The translations under genes and the position numbers were made by a program. This document shows, in pieces, positions 46,090 through 58,133 of a stretch of DNA of 64,000 bases (position 1 is its first letter; each line of letters starts with the position of its first letter). The notes below the pieces were generated by a model. That model was not told where the DNA came from and did no database searches. It saw only the letters and a list, made by a program, of their open reading frames with translations. The stretch comes from Fusarium oxysporum f. sp. lycopersici 4287 (taxonomy: Eukaryota; Ascomycota; Sordariomycetes; Hypocreales; Nectriaceae). The stretch is taken from positions 310,001 through 374,000 of the forward strand of contig NC_030995.1 in the NCBI RefSeq assembly GCF_000149955.1, written 5' to 3'.

Positions 46090-49000
46090 TTACCACGCGA
46101 TCCTTGCCACAAAGGACTTGGGATACGTCCTCACGATGAACTTCCTGATCTCATCGACCAAAAGAATACCCAGTCCAAGAGGAATAGGAATGAGCCAGAA
46201 CTCAATTGGCACAGACTCAGTGTCGAAGAGGTTCTGAATGCCGGGGACCTCGGTGACGAAGATGGCGATGCACAAACTGATTAGCATGCTGAGGATCAAC
46301 CATGGGTTGCGGTGAGCTTTGCTGAGAGGGTTGGCTTGGAAAATACTCAAGCGGCGGTTTCGCACGGCAAGGATGTTGCCCCATTGGAGGAAGACAAGAG
46401 TGACGAAGTAGACACACTGTCCAGTGTTGTTGAACTTGGTGAGCTCAGCCGCAGTGTAGCCGCGATATCCCTCAGTGTAACCCTCGAAGAGGAAGAAGAG
46501 CTCTGAGACGGGCATCTTGGCGTACTTCCACATGTAAAAGAAGAACATGGAATGCGCGGTGATGGTCTCCATGAAACCGGTGAAGAGGTAAGCTTGGGTG
46601 TAGATCTTGGCGTTGATGAGGTGATCGCGCTTGTGGTTGCGGGGAGGAAGAGAGAGAAGATCGAATTCTTCCTTCTCCATGATGAGAGAGAGACTGAGGA
46701 AGAGATCGGTGAAGACACAGATGATGATCATGAGGAATGCGCTGAGGGGGAGGGGAACACCGAACCAGACGTTGAGAATGACGGGCCAGATCTCGGACCA
46801 ACTACCGGCGGGGAGGAGGTATGAGATGACCTTTTGGAGGTTCTGGAAGACGAGACGACCGAGGCGCATGGCGTCGATGATGGAGTCAAAGCGATCGAGG
46901 AGGACAAGGTCAGAAGCTTCAATGGCGACGTCGCTACCTGTGACGATAGCGACACCAACATCAGCGGCGCGAAGGGCGGGAGCATCGTTGACACGATCGC
47001 CAGTAACAGCGACAACGTTATCACGCTCTCTAAGCTCAGTAACGATACGCAGTTTCTGCTCAGGGTGTAGTTCGCGCGAAGACAATCTCCTCATAGGCAC
47101 AGACAACATCCCAGTCCTCTTGACTCAATCGGCTGAGGTTTGCACCTTTCAAGAAGCATAGTGCGCTTGATGATCTTCGGCGCGATCGCCTTTCTTGGCC
47201 TTGGGGCTTTGGGCCTTCTGGCTCTCAGTGATCTGGATGCCCGGTTTAAAAAGTATCATAGTTTTTCGTGATTCTTGTTGCCGGGAGGGAAAAACCAGAG
47301 GTGGGAGGAATGGAAAGGGCGGTTGAGGGCCTAAGCAACCGAGTGCAAATAATGAAAGGGGGACCCCTCACTGCTCCCTTTCCTCATCCGCACCAGGAAC
47401 TCCGGGGAGGGGAGGGGGCGGGGGAGCCGGGGGTATCATGGGAGGGGATGAACTGCAAACAAAATAGGGGGGTCCCGCCTCCTGGTCCGGGTTTTTTCAG
47501 GCGGGAGCGCCGGGGGGGAGAAGAATTTTTGGGCCAAAAAAGAGGAAAAAGCTCGGGCGGTAAATGTATTGTGTTGTTNNNNNNNNNNNNNNNNNNNNNN
47601 NNNNNNNNNNNNNNNNNNNNNNNNNNNNNNNNNNNNNNNNNNNNNNNNNNNNNNNNNNNNNNNNNNNNNNNNNNNNNNCGGATCACCCCCCATACCGTTA
47701 CGGGTCACATGCGATGCGATCCTCGCTCGTGGATCGATTGGTTCTGTCTTAGCCCTCGCTGGGTGTATCTTTTTCTCTCATACTTCTCTTGTTCCCAGGG
47801 ACGTCGAGGGGGGGTAAAGGAACCTTCCCCACCCCCAAGGCGGGTTGACCCCTCGTACGTGGCGCCATCATTCCTCGTGGGTCCTCCTGGCACCTTACGC
47901 GGGCGTTCTGGACTGATTGTCAGGTCGGATTTGCACTCAGAAGGCCCAGTATTTGGTGCAACCAGCGAGGAGAATTATCGGGGGCACCCTTGATTATGAC
48001 CCCGCTGGCACCTCGTTCCATCGTCAGATTGGAAGACTGTGAGCATCCATTTGTTCTTGGAGTTGAATGGTACTTCGAAGATACGAGGGGACTGTCTTGC
48101 GGAAGCTATCGCCCTGAAGGGCCATAGGCAGCGAAACGGAAGACAGCGCTGTCAGTGGCGTTACCTTGGATGGTACGCTCATGGAGGAGAAGGTGGTTGG
48201 TGGTAGGGTCGAAGGAAGCATCGTTGCAGAGAAGGGCGGCACGTTGAAGAGCAGTGGCAGGCTCACTGACGTCCTTACCATGAAGCAAGTGCTGGAACTC
48301 ATCCGAAGAGTCAAACTTCTTGTCCACAAAAGCAACTGAGCTAACAAACATCTGATTTTGTGTAAGGGTACCAGTCTTGTCAGAGCAGATGACGTTCACA
48401 CAACCGAGTGTCTCAACAGTTGATAGACCCTTAGGCAAGACATTGACTGCCTTCATGCGACGAGCGACCATCATGAGTGTAAGGATCAAAGTCGCCAGCG
48501 TGCATTTGTCTCGCAGTGCAACCGTTCCCGCCTGCTGGATGCATGGGATGCTAATAAACGGCACATGAGAGCCGTCTCATCCTTGAAACGACACCCACCT
48601 TCTCCTCTGGCACGACCGCCTGTGATGCACCAATATGACACATGCAGACGATGATCATGACGAAGCGAGTGATCTCGCGCTGGATGAGGGCAGCTGAGTC
48701 CTTGACGCCAGAGGTTGAAGTGGCGATACGACCCATGACTGTGCGGCCACCAGTGAGGATAACAACACCAACACCGTTACCGTTCATAACGGTAGTACCC
48801 ATGAAAGCAATGTTGCGACTCTCGAGGAAGTTGGCATCAGTTGCATCAACAGCACCCTCAATCTCATCAGACTCTCCAGTGAGGACCGATCGATCAAAAC
48901 GAATGTCACCAGAGTGGCTAACGATTCGAAGATCAGCTGGAACCTTGTCGCCAACCTTGAGATGAACAACATCACCAGCGACAAGACCAACAGTAGGAAG

Positions 49001-49726
49001 ACTCTTGAGCTCGCCATCACGCTTGACCATTGCAAAGGAAGGAAGCAAGTCGAGAATGGCATTCATGGTCTTGGCTGTAGACCAATCCTGGAAGGCGGAG
49101 AAGCCAGCTTGGAGGAAGATGACGATGAGGATGAGGACGGCAAGGGATAGATTTTGGTTCGAGGGAGGATTGCTGAGGGGCTGCCAGCACAGAAAGAAGA
49201 TGATTGCACCGATCCAGAGAACCGAACAGAAACCACCAAAGATGTACTTGAGCGTTCGTTTGATGTAATTCGTCTTGGGATGAGGCAGCGTATTCTTTCC
49301 ATCGCGCTCAAGACGCGTCGCAGCAGAACTCTCAGACAGACCAGCGCCAGCATCAACATTGAGCTGCTGACACAACTGCTCCGTCTGAAGTTCATGGTAC
49401 TGCAGTTTCGAGAAGTAGTCCTCGTCTGTCTTTTGTCCAGCCGCTGCTTTGGTGTCTTCGGTGGGCTCGACCTGTTTCGCTTCGGTGACCTGGATGGACA
49501 AGGTGCGGTATTCGATCTGAACGCCTGAGTAGGGGGAGGTAGGATGGATACGGCTTCGCGAGCTGGAGTGCGAACGGCGACGGGATAGGGAGCGCGAGAG
49601 CGTGCGGCCGAGGCGGTGTGCATCGTCTCCTTCACGGCCGCGCTCAGGACCGTCTTGGAAGGTGATGCGTTGGATCTGAGCCTCAGGATCAGACTCCTTA
49701 GTCCCACGGATGTCAGGATCAGACAT
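46090..49726 (-). CDS. P-type ATPase, Na+/K+-ATPase-like type II, interrupted (gap, frameshifts, damaged M3-M4)
   Basis: The gene reads from ATG 49726. The N-terminal 390 residues are intact: a basic Ser/Arg-rich head, [19 protein letters not shown] (M1), M2, and the actuator loop with [12 protein letters not shown]. Coding breaks near 48551-48640, where M3-M4 and the PEGLP/PEGMP motif are not recognisable, then resumes at ALTL-like M4/stalk sequence, [20 protein letters not shown] (phosphorylated Asp, 48367-48381) and an IIKGAPD nucleotide-site motif (47977-47991). After a 100-N gap it continues with [54 protein letters not shown] (Arg for the usual Gly) and M5-M10, ending at 46090. Single-base insertions cluster around the gap, suggesting low-quality sequence there. 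Type-II members pump Na+, K+ or Ca2+ out of the cytosol. Real pseudogene versus assembly damage cannot be settled here. Confidence 0.7.
47579..47678. other. assembly gap (100 N)
   Basis: Exactly 100 Ns, the usual placeholder for a gap of unknown size, inside the nucleotide-binding domain of the ATPase. About 300 bases on the left are G-rich homopolymer runs typical of poor contig ends; no frame should be trusted from about 47100 to 48110. Confidence 0.95.
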
Positions 49727-52145
49727 ATTGACGGGTAATCTTCACGAGGAAGCTTAAAAGGGGCGGGGAGAAAGAAGCAGAGAGGGAGAGAATCAGTGTG
49801 AGAAGATGGGAGAAAATTAGGTATGAGGCACAGCTACGAAAGTGGTATTAATACAGAATCAACAACGAGGTCTAGACAATTCCAAAATCCCGTGATCATC
49901 ATCTCGCGAGGCCTCTTCCCAAATAAGAGGTATCCATCAAAACAAGCGCTCGTAAAATACCGCAGTTTCCTGCTGAAACGTGGTGAATTGTAGTTGTAAG
50001 TGAAGCTATACAAGAGGTGTACATCCTCCGCCAGCGATAATATCGTGTGGTTGACGGTAGGTGTTGGTATGGGACTACAAGCCAGGGCCAGGGGGGGTCA
50101 GAGCTGACGGGCGCAAGAAGGGGAGAGGGGGCTAGGGGAAATGAGTGCCGTAGGTAGCTAGGTCAGTTCTGCTGGTGATATCACAGCGTGGGGACTCAGC
50201 CCCGACTCCACAGTTTTTCTGTTACTGTTGGTGTGTGCAAAGTATTTGGCTCATATTGTTCTGCATGAGCTGGGACTTTGATGAGGGGAGGAGTAAAAAA
50301 AAGGGATCTGGCTGACGTGGGTGGCCCTGACTAACCACGTTGGAAGAAGCCGTTTGTCAAGGGAACTTTTGGAACGAGCACCACTGAACGAGCACCGACC
50401 CAGTTTCCAAGCTCCTGGAATTTTACTCTGCCACGTTTATCGAAATTTGGGAGAGAACGAGCGAGAAACTATCCTTGGAGGCATGGACCCTGAATCTCAC
50501 GTTGCATCTGGTCCAAAAGGCGTGGAAAATAAGGTCCTCGAAATAAGCATTTTGACGTGGGCGTAGCCGTCTTGGCATGGTCATAGCGCCCTTGGGATCG
50601 GGGCCAGTTGGGCAGTGCATGAAATGGATCTAGGCTCAAGACGGTATATCATCGTCATGAAACCAACACCCTTTCTCGCATGTGAATCGGGTACATGCAA
50701 ATGGCGCATAGTGAATCTGTCATTTCGGAAAGAAGCGAATCAGATCATTAGTCCTTTGTGCTCTGTGCTCACCGACTCGACGTCGCGGAGGCGGACTCGT
50801 TTCTCTCGGAGGCGGGCATCTGACCCCGTTTGCAGTAGCCGCTACTAGCCTTTGCCCTTTGACAACAAACAAGATTTCTCGCTTTCTTCCCTCTCATCTC
50901 CTTTGTTCTCTCACTTCTGCATTCGGCATCCCGCCCGCCAAAGGCTAGAACACAACAGACTCTTCTCCTATCTGCAATCCGGCATTTCCCATTGCTAATC
51001 GCGGCTTGGGAACCTGTTTTTTTGTTTTTTTTTCTCGTATACGCATCCTCCAATTGCTGACGTCGCCTGGCAACTAACTTTTCTCACCATCAAAGCCGTT
51101 CACCCGGCGCGCCGTTTTAACCGTGCTCACAATGAAAAAAGCCAATCTAAATATTGGGACCGATGCACCAATTAGAGACTTGATTGCTCCATTAAACCAG
51201 CAGTTGTCGCATTGAATCGCCGCTCGTAAAAATTGAGAGTCACAAGGCGCCATGACGCGTCACACAGGGCTGAAGATGCTTTGCATCGATGACGGCAAGA
51301 CCTCAAGATCCAGATTGCTCATGAGCTTTTAGAGTGAAAGAGAGTTTTGTTGCGCTTTCTATTTTGTTTCTACGCCCGAGAGCTTCAATGCAAGCTCTTC
51401 TGGGGGTGGCGATGGTTTTTCGGGAGAGCCAATGGTGTTTGGCGTAAATTTTCCGAACCAGGCATCAGGGTCCAGGCACCAATCGCACTAAGAAAAACTG
51501 CTAGAGGCGGATGCCCACGCTTGGAATTTCCTCTGTTTCTCAGCTCTGGTGTGTGGTGTGAATAATACGACAAGCCCTATCGCTGCGGTAGGGCGCGACA
51601 CAACCCATTTTACGAAATCGCCAATTGACATGGATTATTTGTGCGCTGAGCTTATCGAGATTTATGATGTCATTTTATCACGAGCAGGTGGTAGGTGCAT
51701 TGCTTGGCATTACATCCCTGTGTGCTGAGGAATTTCAGCAAGTTTGGAAGGTGTAGGGTAGTCAAGACTTTTATCTGGACAGCTGACGCGAGTGGCTATG
51801 CGGCACTTCACTTCGGCCTTCCGCGGGTAACGGCAAATATGTTGATCAGTGCTTGTTACATCGTGAGAGGAGCAGGAATATTCATTATTTGTCAGTTTTC
51901 AGTGCATACGTCGGTGAAAACCATAATTTCCAACGCTTGAAACGGTCATGCACTTTTACCAAACAGGGTTATGACAAAACCTAACTGAAGGTGACGGGGG
52001 TAAGAAGACTGGCCTATAGAATCGTAGCAATGCGAAATATTCGTAAGATATACTCTTGCTGAGCCATGACACCAGAGCCCAGTGGTAAGCTGGACTTCTT
52101 TCTCAAAACTGCTTGACTAGCTAGGTCAGAACTTCCAAATCCCAA
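49727..52145. other. long gene-poor region, promoter side of the ATPase gene
   Basis: No supported gene in 2.4 kb. 50850-51100 is CT-rich and T-run-rich like a strong fungal promoter or 5' UTR, followed by a 26-codon frame starting ATG 51132. A 10-bp inverted repeat (CTAGCCTTTG 50845-50854, CAAAGGCTAG 50939-50948) flanks the CT-rich block. A non-coding RNA or a leader of an unannotated transcript is possible. Confidence 0.4.
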
Positions 52146-53888
52146 TTAATGGTACAGATCCGCATGATCGCGCTTGATCGCATCAGCACCCTTCTCAGCC
52201 ACCATATAAACCGAGTTCTGGATACGACAGTCCGGAATAACAGGAATGACAGAAGCGTCAATAACACGAAGATTCTTGATCCCATGCACCTGAAGGCTGG
52301 GGTTCACCACGCCCTCCTCGATACTCTTGGCGAGACGAGCCGTTCCGCAAGGGTGGAATGAAGTCTGTGACCGATCCAGAACCGTCCTCTTCATAGCCTC
52401 GTCATCGTGAAGTGGCATGTCCCAAGGGTACTCGTCCTCAACGATATCCTTAAATCCTTCTCCGTTCTTGAGTACATCATAAGAGAACCGGATCCCTTCG
52501 CGCATGGCAATGATGTCGAGGTCGTTGTTAAAGTAATTCAGGTTGATATTGGCTTGTTGTAAGGGATCAGCACTGTTGAGAGTGACTTCGCCGCCCTCTG
52601 AGACAGGACGAACGAGATCAACCATGACGGTCATGTAGCTACCCTTGTTAGGGTGCGGGAAGTGCCATTGGAAAGCACTGCCGAAGAGAGGAATAAAGTC
52701 AAGCTCGAAATGGGGCTGGCCATAAGGGCAGAAAGGGTCAAGGCCATCATTAGCAGCTTTTGCGGCGCGGTATTCGGGAGACTTTTCGAGATATGAATCA
52801 ATTCTAGGGAATCCAATCATCTCGAGAAAAGGTGATCCCATTGGTCCGGCATGACCATTGGCGTAGGCTGACATGACCTTGTCCTGAAGAGCGCCCTTGC
52901 GCAGGACATGATTATCCATGGAGTAACTATCCTTGATCTTGAGGACGAAGGGAACACCTGGATGATCCAGAAGATGCTGACCGACATGCGGCGACTCGAC
53001 GAGCAAAGGGATGTTATGCTTGGCTAACTCGGTCTTTGGTCCAATGCCGCTGAGCATAAGGAGCTTCGGTGTCTCAAACACGCCCTGAGATACGATGACC
53101 TCGCGGGTAGCGTAAAGGTCGAGCTCCTCCCCAGATGCTGTGATCACAGTCACGCCTTTAGCAATGCGGTCTGCTTGGTCGATAATCAGACGCTTAGAGT
53201 GAACCTCGGGGAAAATGGTGATGTTAGGTTTGTCCGCAACCGCAAGGAAACTGCCCGATCGTCTGCCTTTGTAGATCGTGTTGACGCTATGAACCAAACC
53301 GCGCATCGTTCCGTCAAAGATATTCTCAGAGACAGGCTCGCCGGTAGATTTCCAAGCCTTGGTGAGGAGTTCTCGGAATGGTTTCATCTCTGGCATAAGC
53401 TCTGCGTGGGCAATAGGAATCGGGCCTCCTGCACCAATCTTCTTAAGCTCAGGGGCATATAACCCAGCATCGTCATGATAAGTCACACTCTTTCTCAGAT
53501 AAGGAACAAGAGGCTCCCACGTCCATTCTTTTCCACCGTATTCCTCCCACATATCAAACGTGCCCTTAGATCCAGGTACCCAAGAGAAATAATTCAGCGA
53601 CGAACTGCCGCCAAGGGCCTTGCCGCGGGTATTAGGCTTCTCGATGCGTTCATAGTCGTCGCGTTTGATCATGGTTGTTTTATAGGCCCAGTCATATTTG
53701 CTGCCTCGGATGTCCATGGCGAGTCCCGGGGTACGGATCTCTTCGTTGTCTTTGGAGGTTCCGATTCCTGCCTCGACGACGAGGATTCGGGCATTAGGGT
53801 TCTCGGCGAGGCGGGCGGCGACGATGTTACCGGCTGTACCGCCTCCGATGACGATGAAGTCGAAATAGGCACCATTCTTAACAGCCAT
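52146..53888 (-). CDS. GMC-family FAD oxidoreductase (580 aa)
   Basis: Single exon, ATG 53888 to stop 52146. The N-terminus carries FDFIVIGGGTAGNIVAARLA (FAD dinucleotide fold at residues 9-28) and a VVEAG segment; the family signature TRGKALGGSSSLNYF follows near residue 90. A second flavin signature occurs as EVIVSQGVFETPKLLMLSGI. The active site is SFHPCGTARL (catalytic His) and IPDCRIQNSVYMVAE with the partner Asn. There is no signal peptide, so it is cytosolic or peroxisomal rather than a secreted aryl-alcohol or glucose oxidase; the nearest idea is a choline-dehydrogenase-like alcohol oxidase, substrate unknown. Length is normal for the family. Confidence 0.93.
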   Translation of the reverse strand: MAVKNGAYFDFIVIGGGTAGNIVAARLAENPNARILVVEAGIGTSKDNEEIRTPGLAMDIRGSKYDWAYKTTMIKRDDYERIEKPNTRGKALGGSSSLNYFSWVPGSKGTFDMWEEYGGKEWTWEPLVPYLRKSVTYHDDAGLYAPELKKIGAGGPIPIAHAELMPEMKPFRELLTKAWKSTGEPVSENIFDGTMRGLVHSVNTIYKGRRSGSFLAVADKPNITIFPEVHSKRLIIDQADRIAKGVTVITASGEELDLYATREVIVSQGVFETPKLLMLSGIGPKTELAKHNIPLLVESPHVGQHLLDHPGVPFVLKIKDSYSMDNHVLRKGALQDKVMSAYANGHAGPMGSPFLEMIGFPRIDSYLEKSPEYRAAKAANDGLDPFCPYGQPHFELDFIPLFGSAFQWHFPHPNKGSYMTVMVDLVRPVSEGGEVTLNSADPLQQANINLNYFNNDLDIIAMREGIRFSYDVLKNGEGFKDIVEDEYPWDMPLHDDEAMKRTVLDRSQTSFHPCGTARLAKSIEEGVVNPSLQVHGIKNLRVIDASVIPVIPDCRIQNSVYMVAEKGADAIKRDHADLYH

Positions 53889-56431
53889 GGTTGAGTAGTG
53901 GGGATTAATGAGAATGCCAGAAGATATGTTGAATTTGAAGTAATGTCTGATTGTGCTGATATGCCGAAAAACACAAGGCTAGACGTCAGTCCTTATATGC
54001 TTGCGGATAATGATATTGCTCCCCGCGCTCTTCCATTTTGCCTGCCATGAAGAAACAGCCATTGATGCTGAAGAAAATGTATGCGATTGGCAGAATACTC
54101 TTGCCATAACTCAGCGTCTCGCATACCAAATGGAGCTCACAAACTTTATGTGCCCTCGTAGCCAATGGGTAGCTCTCTCGAATGCGCCAAACGATAACTG
54201 TCAGCCCTAAGTGTAGTCCCTGCCTTCATCCCTTGCCCCAACATGGGAAATGATCGTAGATAAGATATTCTCGGATCTTTCGGATCAGTTCAGCTGGAAG
54301 ACGTGCAAGGAACATTGTTGTCAATTGCCAAGTTCAGAAACACTATTCTACCAGTCACGATATTGGTATATCTGCTGAAAACGCGTTGCAGAGTTCAAGA
54401 GTTTCATCGTCTGCGGATCTTATGCACATAACATATCAGAAGGAGCAATAATTGGTATCTCATGGGTGAACACGTAATGATAATTGGCTCTCGTTGGTTT
54501 GTCAGAGCTGAGTCAAGCCACAACTTGACAAACCATACATAATGACGACCAGAAAGGCAAGTTTATAGATGGCAGCACAACCGAGTTCTGAATATTACTA
54601 AGTTAACTCAAAGCTTCCCATAGCCTTGATGAGTGGGTAGAGAAGCGTAAACTGGTGAGCGTGAAGTTTTTGGCAGCATAATGTAAGTGCTTATTGAATG
54701 TGTCTGCTATTTCCTAGGCCGTGATAGCAGCCGAGCTTTAAATATTTAATTCTGAGTACTGGAGATGATGATAGGCGCACCAAGCGCATACAAATTGGGC
54801 GGTAGTTCTGTCAAAATTATGCTTACGAGGCTCTACCGCAAATCTTTCGACCATGGCTAGAACCTGATACGATAAAGCTTTCAGCATTCGCAGCTGAACA
54901 TCATATTCCGCAGTATTCTCGGCAATTGAAGTCCTGTTGATGAAGCCGGCCTAATGCCCTGGATGGCCGTTGATATCACCTTGTGGCTTGAGCTAATGCG
55001 AGCCCGTAGATCAGTCATCCAACGGGACTGGAAATGATCACCAGCCATCACCGGATTCCGAATGCCGGTCCCGCTAACTACTGCGTTAGGTAAGACTACT
55101 TGTTCAATAAAACGAGTACTACGTAGTAAACCACAGAACAATCCCAGAGTCAATAGCGATTTCTGTATGAACCTTTTCATACACAGGCGATGCATGGACT
55201 TGCTACGTAACGAGGCTATGATGGACCGAACGAGATCTGTCAATAGGTAAACAGCATTTCTTGATTGGAGTCTCTGGAACAGAACCCTGTTGGCCTGCGC
55301 GTTGATGATGAGGCCGCCTATTCCCAATTACTTACACTGGCTCATGATCAAAGGATCAGGGGCGGTTCTCGTGTTATGGTAGCTTAACTATGTATATAGT
55401 GACAACGCGGAGACATAAACATCGGATTTATTAATAGTCAAGGCTTATGAGGGATATCTTAACGAGTTATCAAGCCAGCAGATTGAGAAACCCCGTTTAA
55501 CTCAAACTGACTAAAAACCGGACTTCTGAGCCTTTCGAATATTTTTAAGCCTCATCCATAACCAAAATAACGCTGGCAATGCGGAAAGTATTCGGAGAAA
55601 TGTGCGCCTATTCAGTGGCCGTGGGATTTGAGCTTCACCTCCAACGCTTTACGCATCTGGCAAGTAGGAAATACATTCTTCAGCATTCTCGAAGTTTGTT
55701 TAGTTAATTCTCAGAGTTAATGCAGATTTAGCCTTTAAGGAGTTTGTAAGTCCACGGGAAGCTGGAAGACAGGGTCGAGTTGCACCAACTTCTCAACACT
55801 TTCTCAGCCTTTGATAATTTCGACACCTTCCCCATGGTGTCAACGCACATATTCCAGGGTTTTCTTTGATGAAAGAAAAGCCACGAAAATGTCATCCTTT
55901 TGATCACATGCTCCTCTGAGCCGTGGCAGAGGTTTGAGAGCAGATCATTGGTTGAGTAGTGCTACCAAATCCGGTCAAGCGAGCCGTTCAGGGGTTCAAG
56001 GATGCGAAATGTCTCATCTAGGGGTGTTCTAACAGGGTTTCTATGCATTAGTCTTTAGACCTCGCAGTAAGCGTTACTGAACTAAAAGGGTTTGGCCTTG
56101 CAGGATGGAAGGGTTGTATTCGCGATTTTTTGAGCCATCTTCATCTGCACCTAATGCTGTCAACTGTAGATCTCTTGCCCAGGCTCCACCATGCTTTGGC
56201 ATTGTTTGCCTCCTTATGTTACGAAATGTACTGGTGTAGGTCATATTTATGCGTCGCTATTCATATAATGAAGGAGCTGAGGTTCTCTGAAGCCGATCAA
56301 CAGCATTTCTCATTTCATGCCAACTGAGCAATGGGGATTCCTATCGAGTCCAGCTAAGCCCAAGAGAATACATGAAGCCCAAGTATAGGAGCCAGAACCA
56401 CCACAGTTCAGATGTAACTACCCAGGCGCCG
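53889..56431. other. long gene-poor region
   Basis: No supported gene in 2.5 kb. A 148-codon minus-strand frame at 54881-55327 shows no family features, no introns and no start context worth calling. A 12-bp perfect palindrome TACTACGTAGTA lies at 55117-55128. The 53900-54000 part is the GMC promoter. Confidence 0.45.
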
Positions 56432-58133
56432 TCACTGCCCAGATATAGTCGACAATAAGATATCAGGGGTATATTTCTCCTCGAAGAGGTTTTGTTCACC
56501 GCCACTTGCTCGGCATAAAATCTCCAAAAGACATCGCTCCACAGTATACCGAGCGCCACCAGTCAAAGATGCAATGATCGTCGTCATATTTCGAACGTAA
56601 TCCGGATCCAGCCCTGTTCCTTCTGATGTAGTGAAGTGGAAAAAGAGAATGCTGTGCAGGTTCTCGAGAGAACCATGCCAGGACGGCATGTTTGTCTCAA
56701 GGAAGAAATTGAGCAGATCCAAGTTTTGAAAGGTCCAGGCCTCTTCATGACAATTTCCAGTGTCGTGGGGTGATTCAAATGGTGATTTTTGTAAGAAGAC
56801 GCAGATGAACAGCAAACAGGCAAGTCGGGTGAGTTCTAGGTCGCTGCAGAGTTCTGGACGGCCAGTATCGAGTTCGTGATCTTGGCGCTGAGCCTTTAAT
56901 AGCAAGATGGCTTCGTGAAACGCCGAGTAATGCACCGCGGTGGTCCTCAAAAGGTTTGTTCGGAATGTGCCCATGTCTTGGATGAACGAAAGTAGCCATA
57001 GGCTCCGAAGCTTTCGTAGGTCGCTTCCCTTTCTTAGGATGGGATGTAACGGGAGCTCCGAAGTATGAGTGAGCAGTTCTTGGATTTGATTGGAACAATC
57101 GAACCAAGTTGGCCTTGCCATCAATGAGACCCTGGGGATATTAGCATCTCAACAAAAGAAAGGAGAAATGAGGGGCCCACAGGAAGGTCGTTAGCTCAAG
57201 CCTCCAGTTACTGCTGAGTGCTGCTATACCGCCGCGAGCCTCGAGGAGATTCATCAGACCTTTGTGATGGATGATCCATTCAGCCTCGGTTCCCCAATAC
57301 CTCTAAATCTCCTGCCATTAGTATTTCAGATCCAAGGGAGGACAGACATTTAGGCATACCTCAAAGGTCAAAAGACGTAGGATAGCAGCCAAAACGTTGT
57401 CTGATACTGCGCGCTCCGGGTCTTGCATCCAAAGCTGAACGATCCTCACCGCCTCGCTCTTGAACTCCAGAGCTACTTCTGATTGACTGAAACCTTGCAT
57501 CCGAGAGAGATGTGCAGCTGAAAGCGCCATGAGTGCATTGAACGATGCTGGATTGGACAGGTCAAGGGGCAGCCATACATCACGCATAGGACTGAAGGCC
57601 CCATTAGGGGACGGCCCAAACGTCATAGCGGCGTGAGCGCTAAACCCTGGTGAGAATAAGTACTTGTCTGTTTTGTTGAGACAATAAGACTTACAATGAT
57701 GAAGAAGCTTGTGATGTATGACTGATAGCTTCATGGGTAATTGATCGAAAGGATCAAGCCTGCTCGACCCAAACGCCAGATTCACCCCTGAAAGTATCTG
57801 ATACGGAATGCCTTCCAGATCTGATTGACGTTCGTTGTTAGGTATCAATGCTGTGTCAAACGAGGCATTGGTGTTCAGTACTGAGGTGGAGGACTCGGAG
57901 TTCTCATCAGACATTGTCGATTGCGTCTTCGGAGTCGGTAATAGCGTATGCTGAGTGCGCTTCTGTCTTTTTTGTTTCTCTTCGTTTATCGTTTGTCGTC
58001 TATTCTTCCAATGCTCTCGCATAGCATGGCTTCGAAGTTCTCTCTTATTGCTTTCATTTTGAACAAATGCGAACTCTTTTTGTGGAAGGTTGTCGTCACT
58101 GGTATTCTGCGATGAGTTAGAATTGGTCGCCAT
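56432..58133 (-). CDS. fungal-specific transcription-factor-like protein without zinc cluster (531 aa, 3 exons)
   Basis: Exons are 58133-57360, 57302-57181 and 57131-56432 (introns 57 and 49 nt, in phase). The N-terminus has FAFVQNESNKRELRSHAMRE and a basic HWKNRRQ region typical of a group of fungal proteins that keep the C-terminal regulator fold but lack the Zn2Cys6 cluster. The middle has PFDQLPMKLSVIHHKLLHH and the NPASFNALMALSAAHLSRMQG block; then RYWGTEAEWIIHHKGLMNLL and ARGGIAAL, and many helices to the end, all as in the fungal-specific transcription factor domain (PF11951-type). DNA binding is doubtful without the cluster. Targets unknown. Confidence 0.82.

Noticed and set aside
47268..47993. 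Open frame spanning the N block on the plus strand
   Set aside because: It translates the 100 Ns as unknown residues and is antisense to the ATPase; an artefact of the gap.
54881..55327. 148-codon minus-strand frame in the gene-poor region
   Set aside because: No family features, membrane pattern or intron; likely chance.
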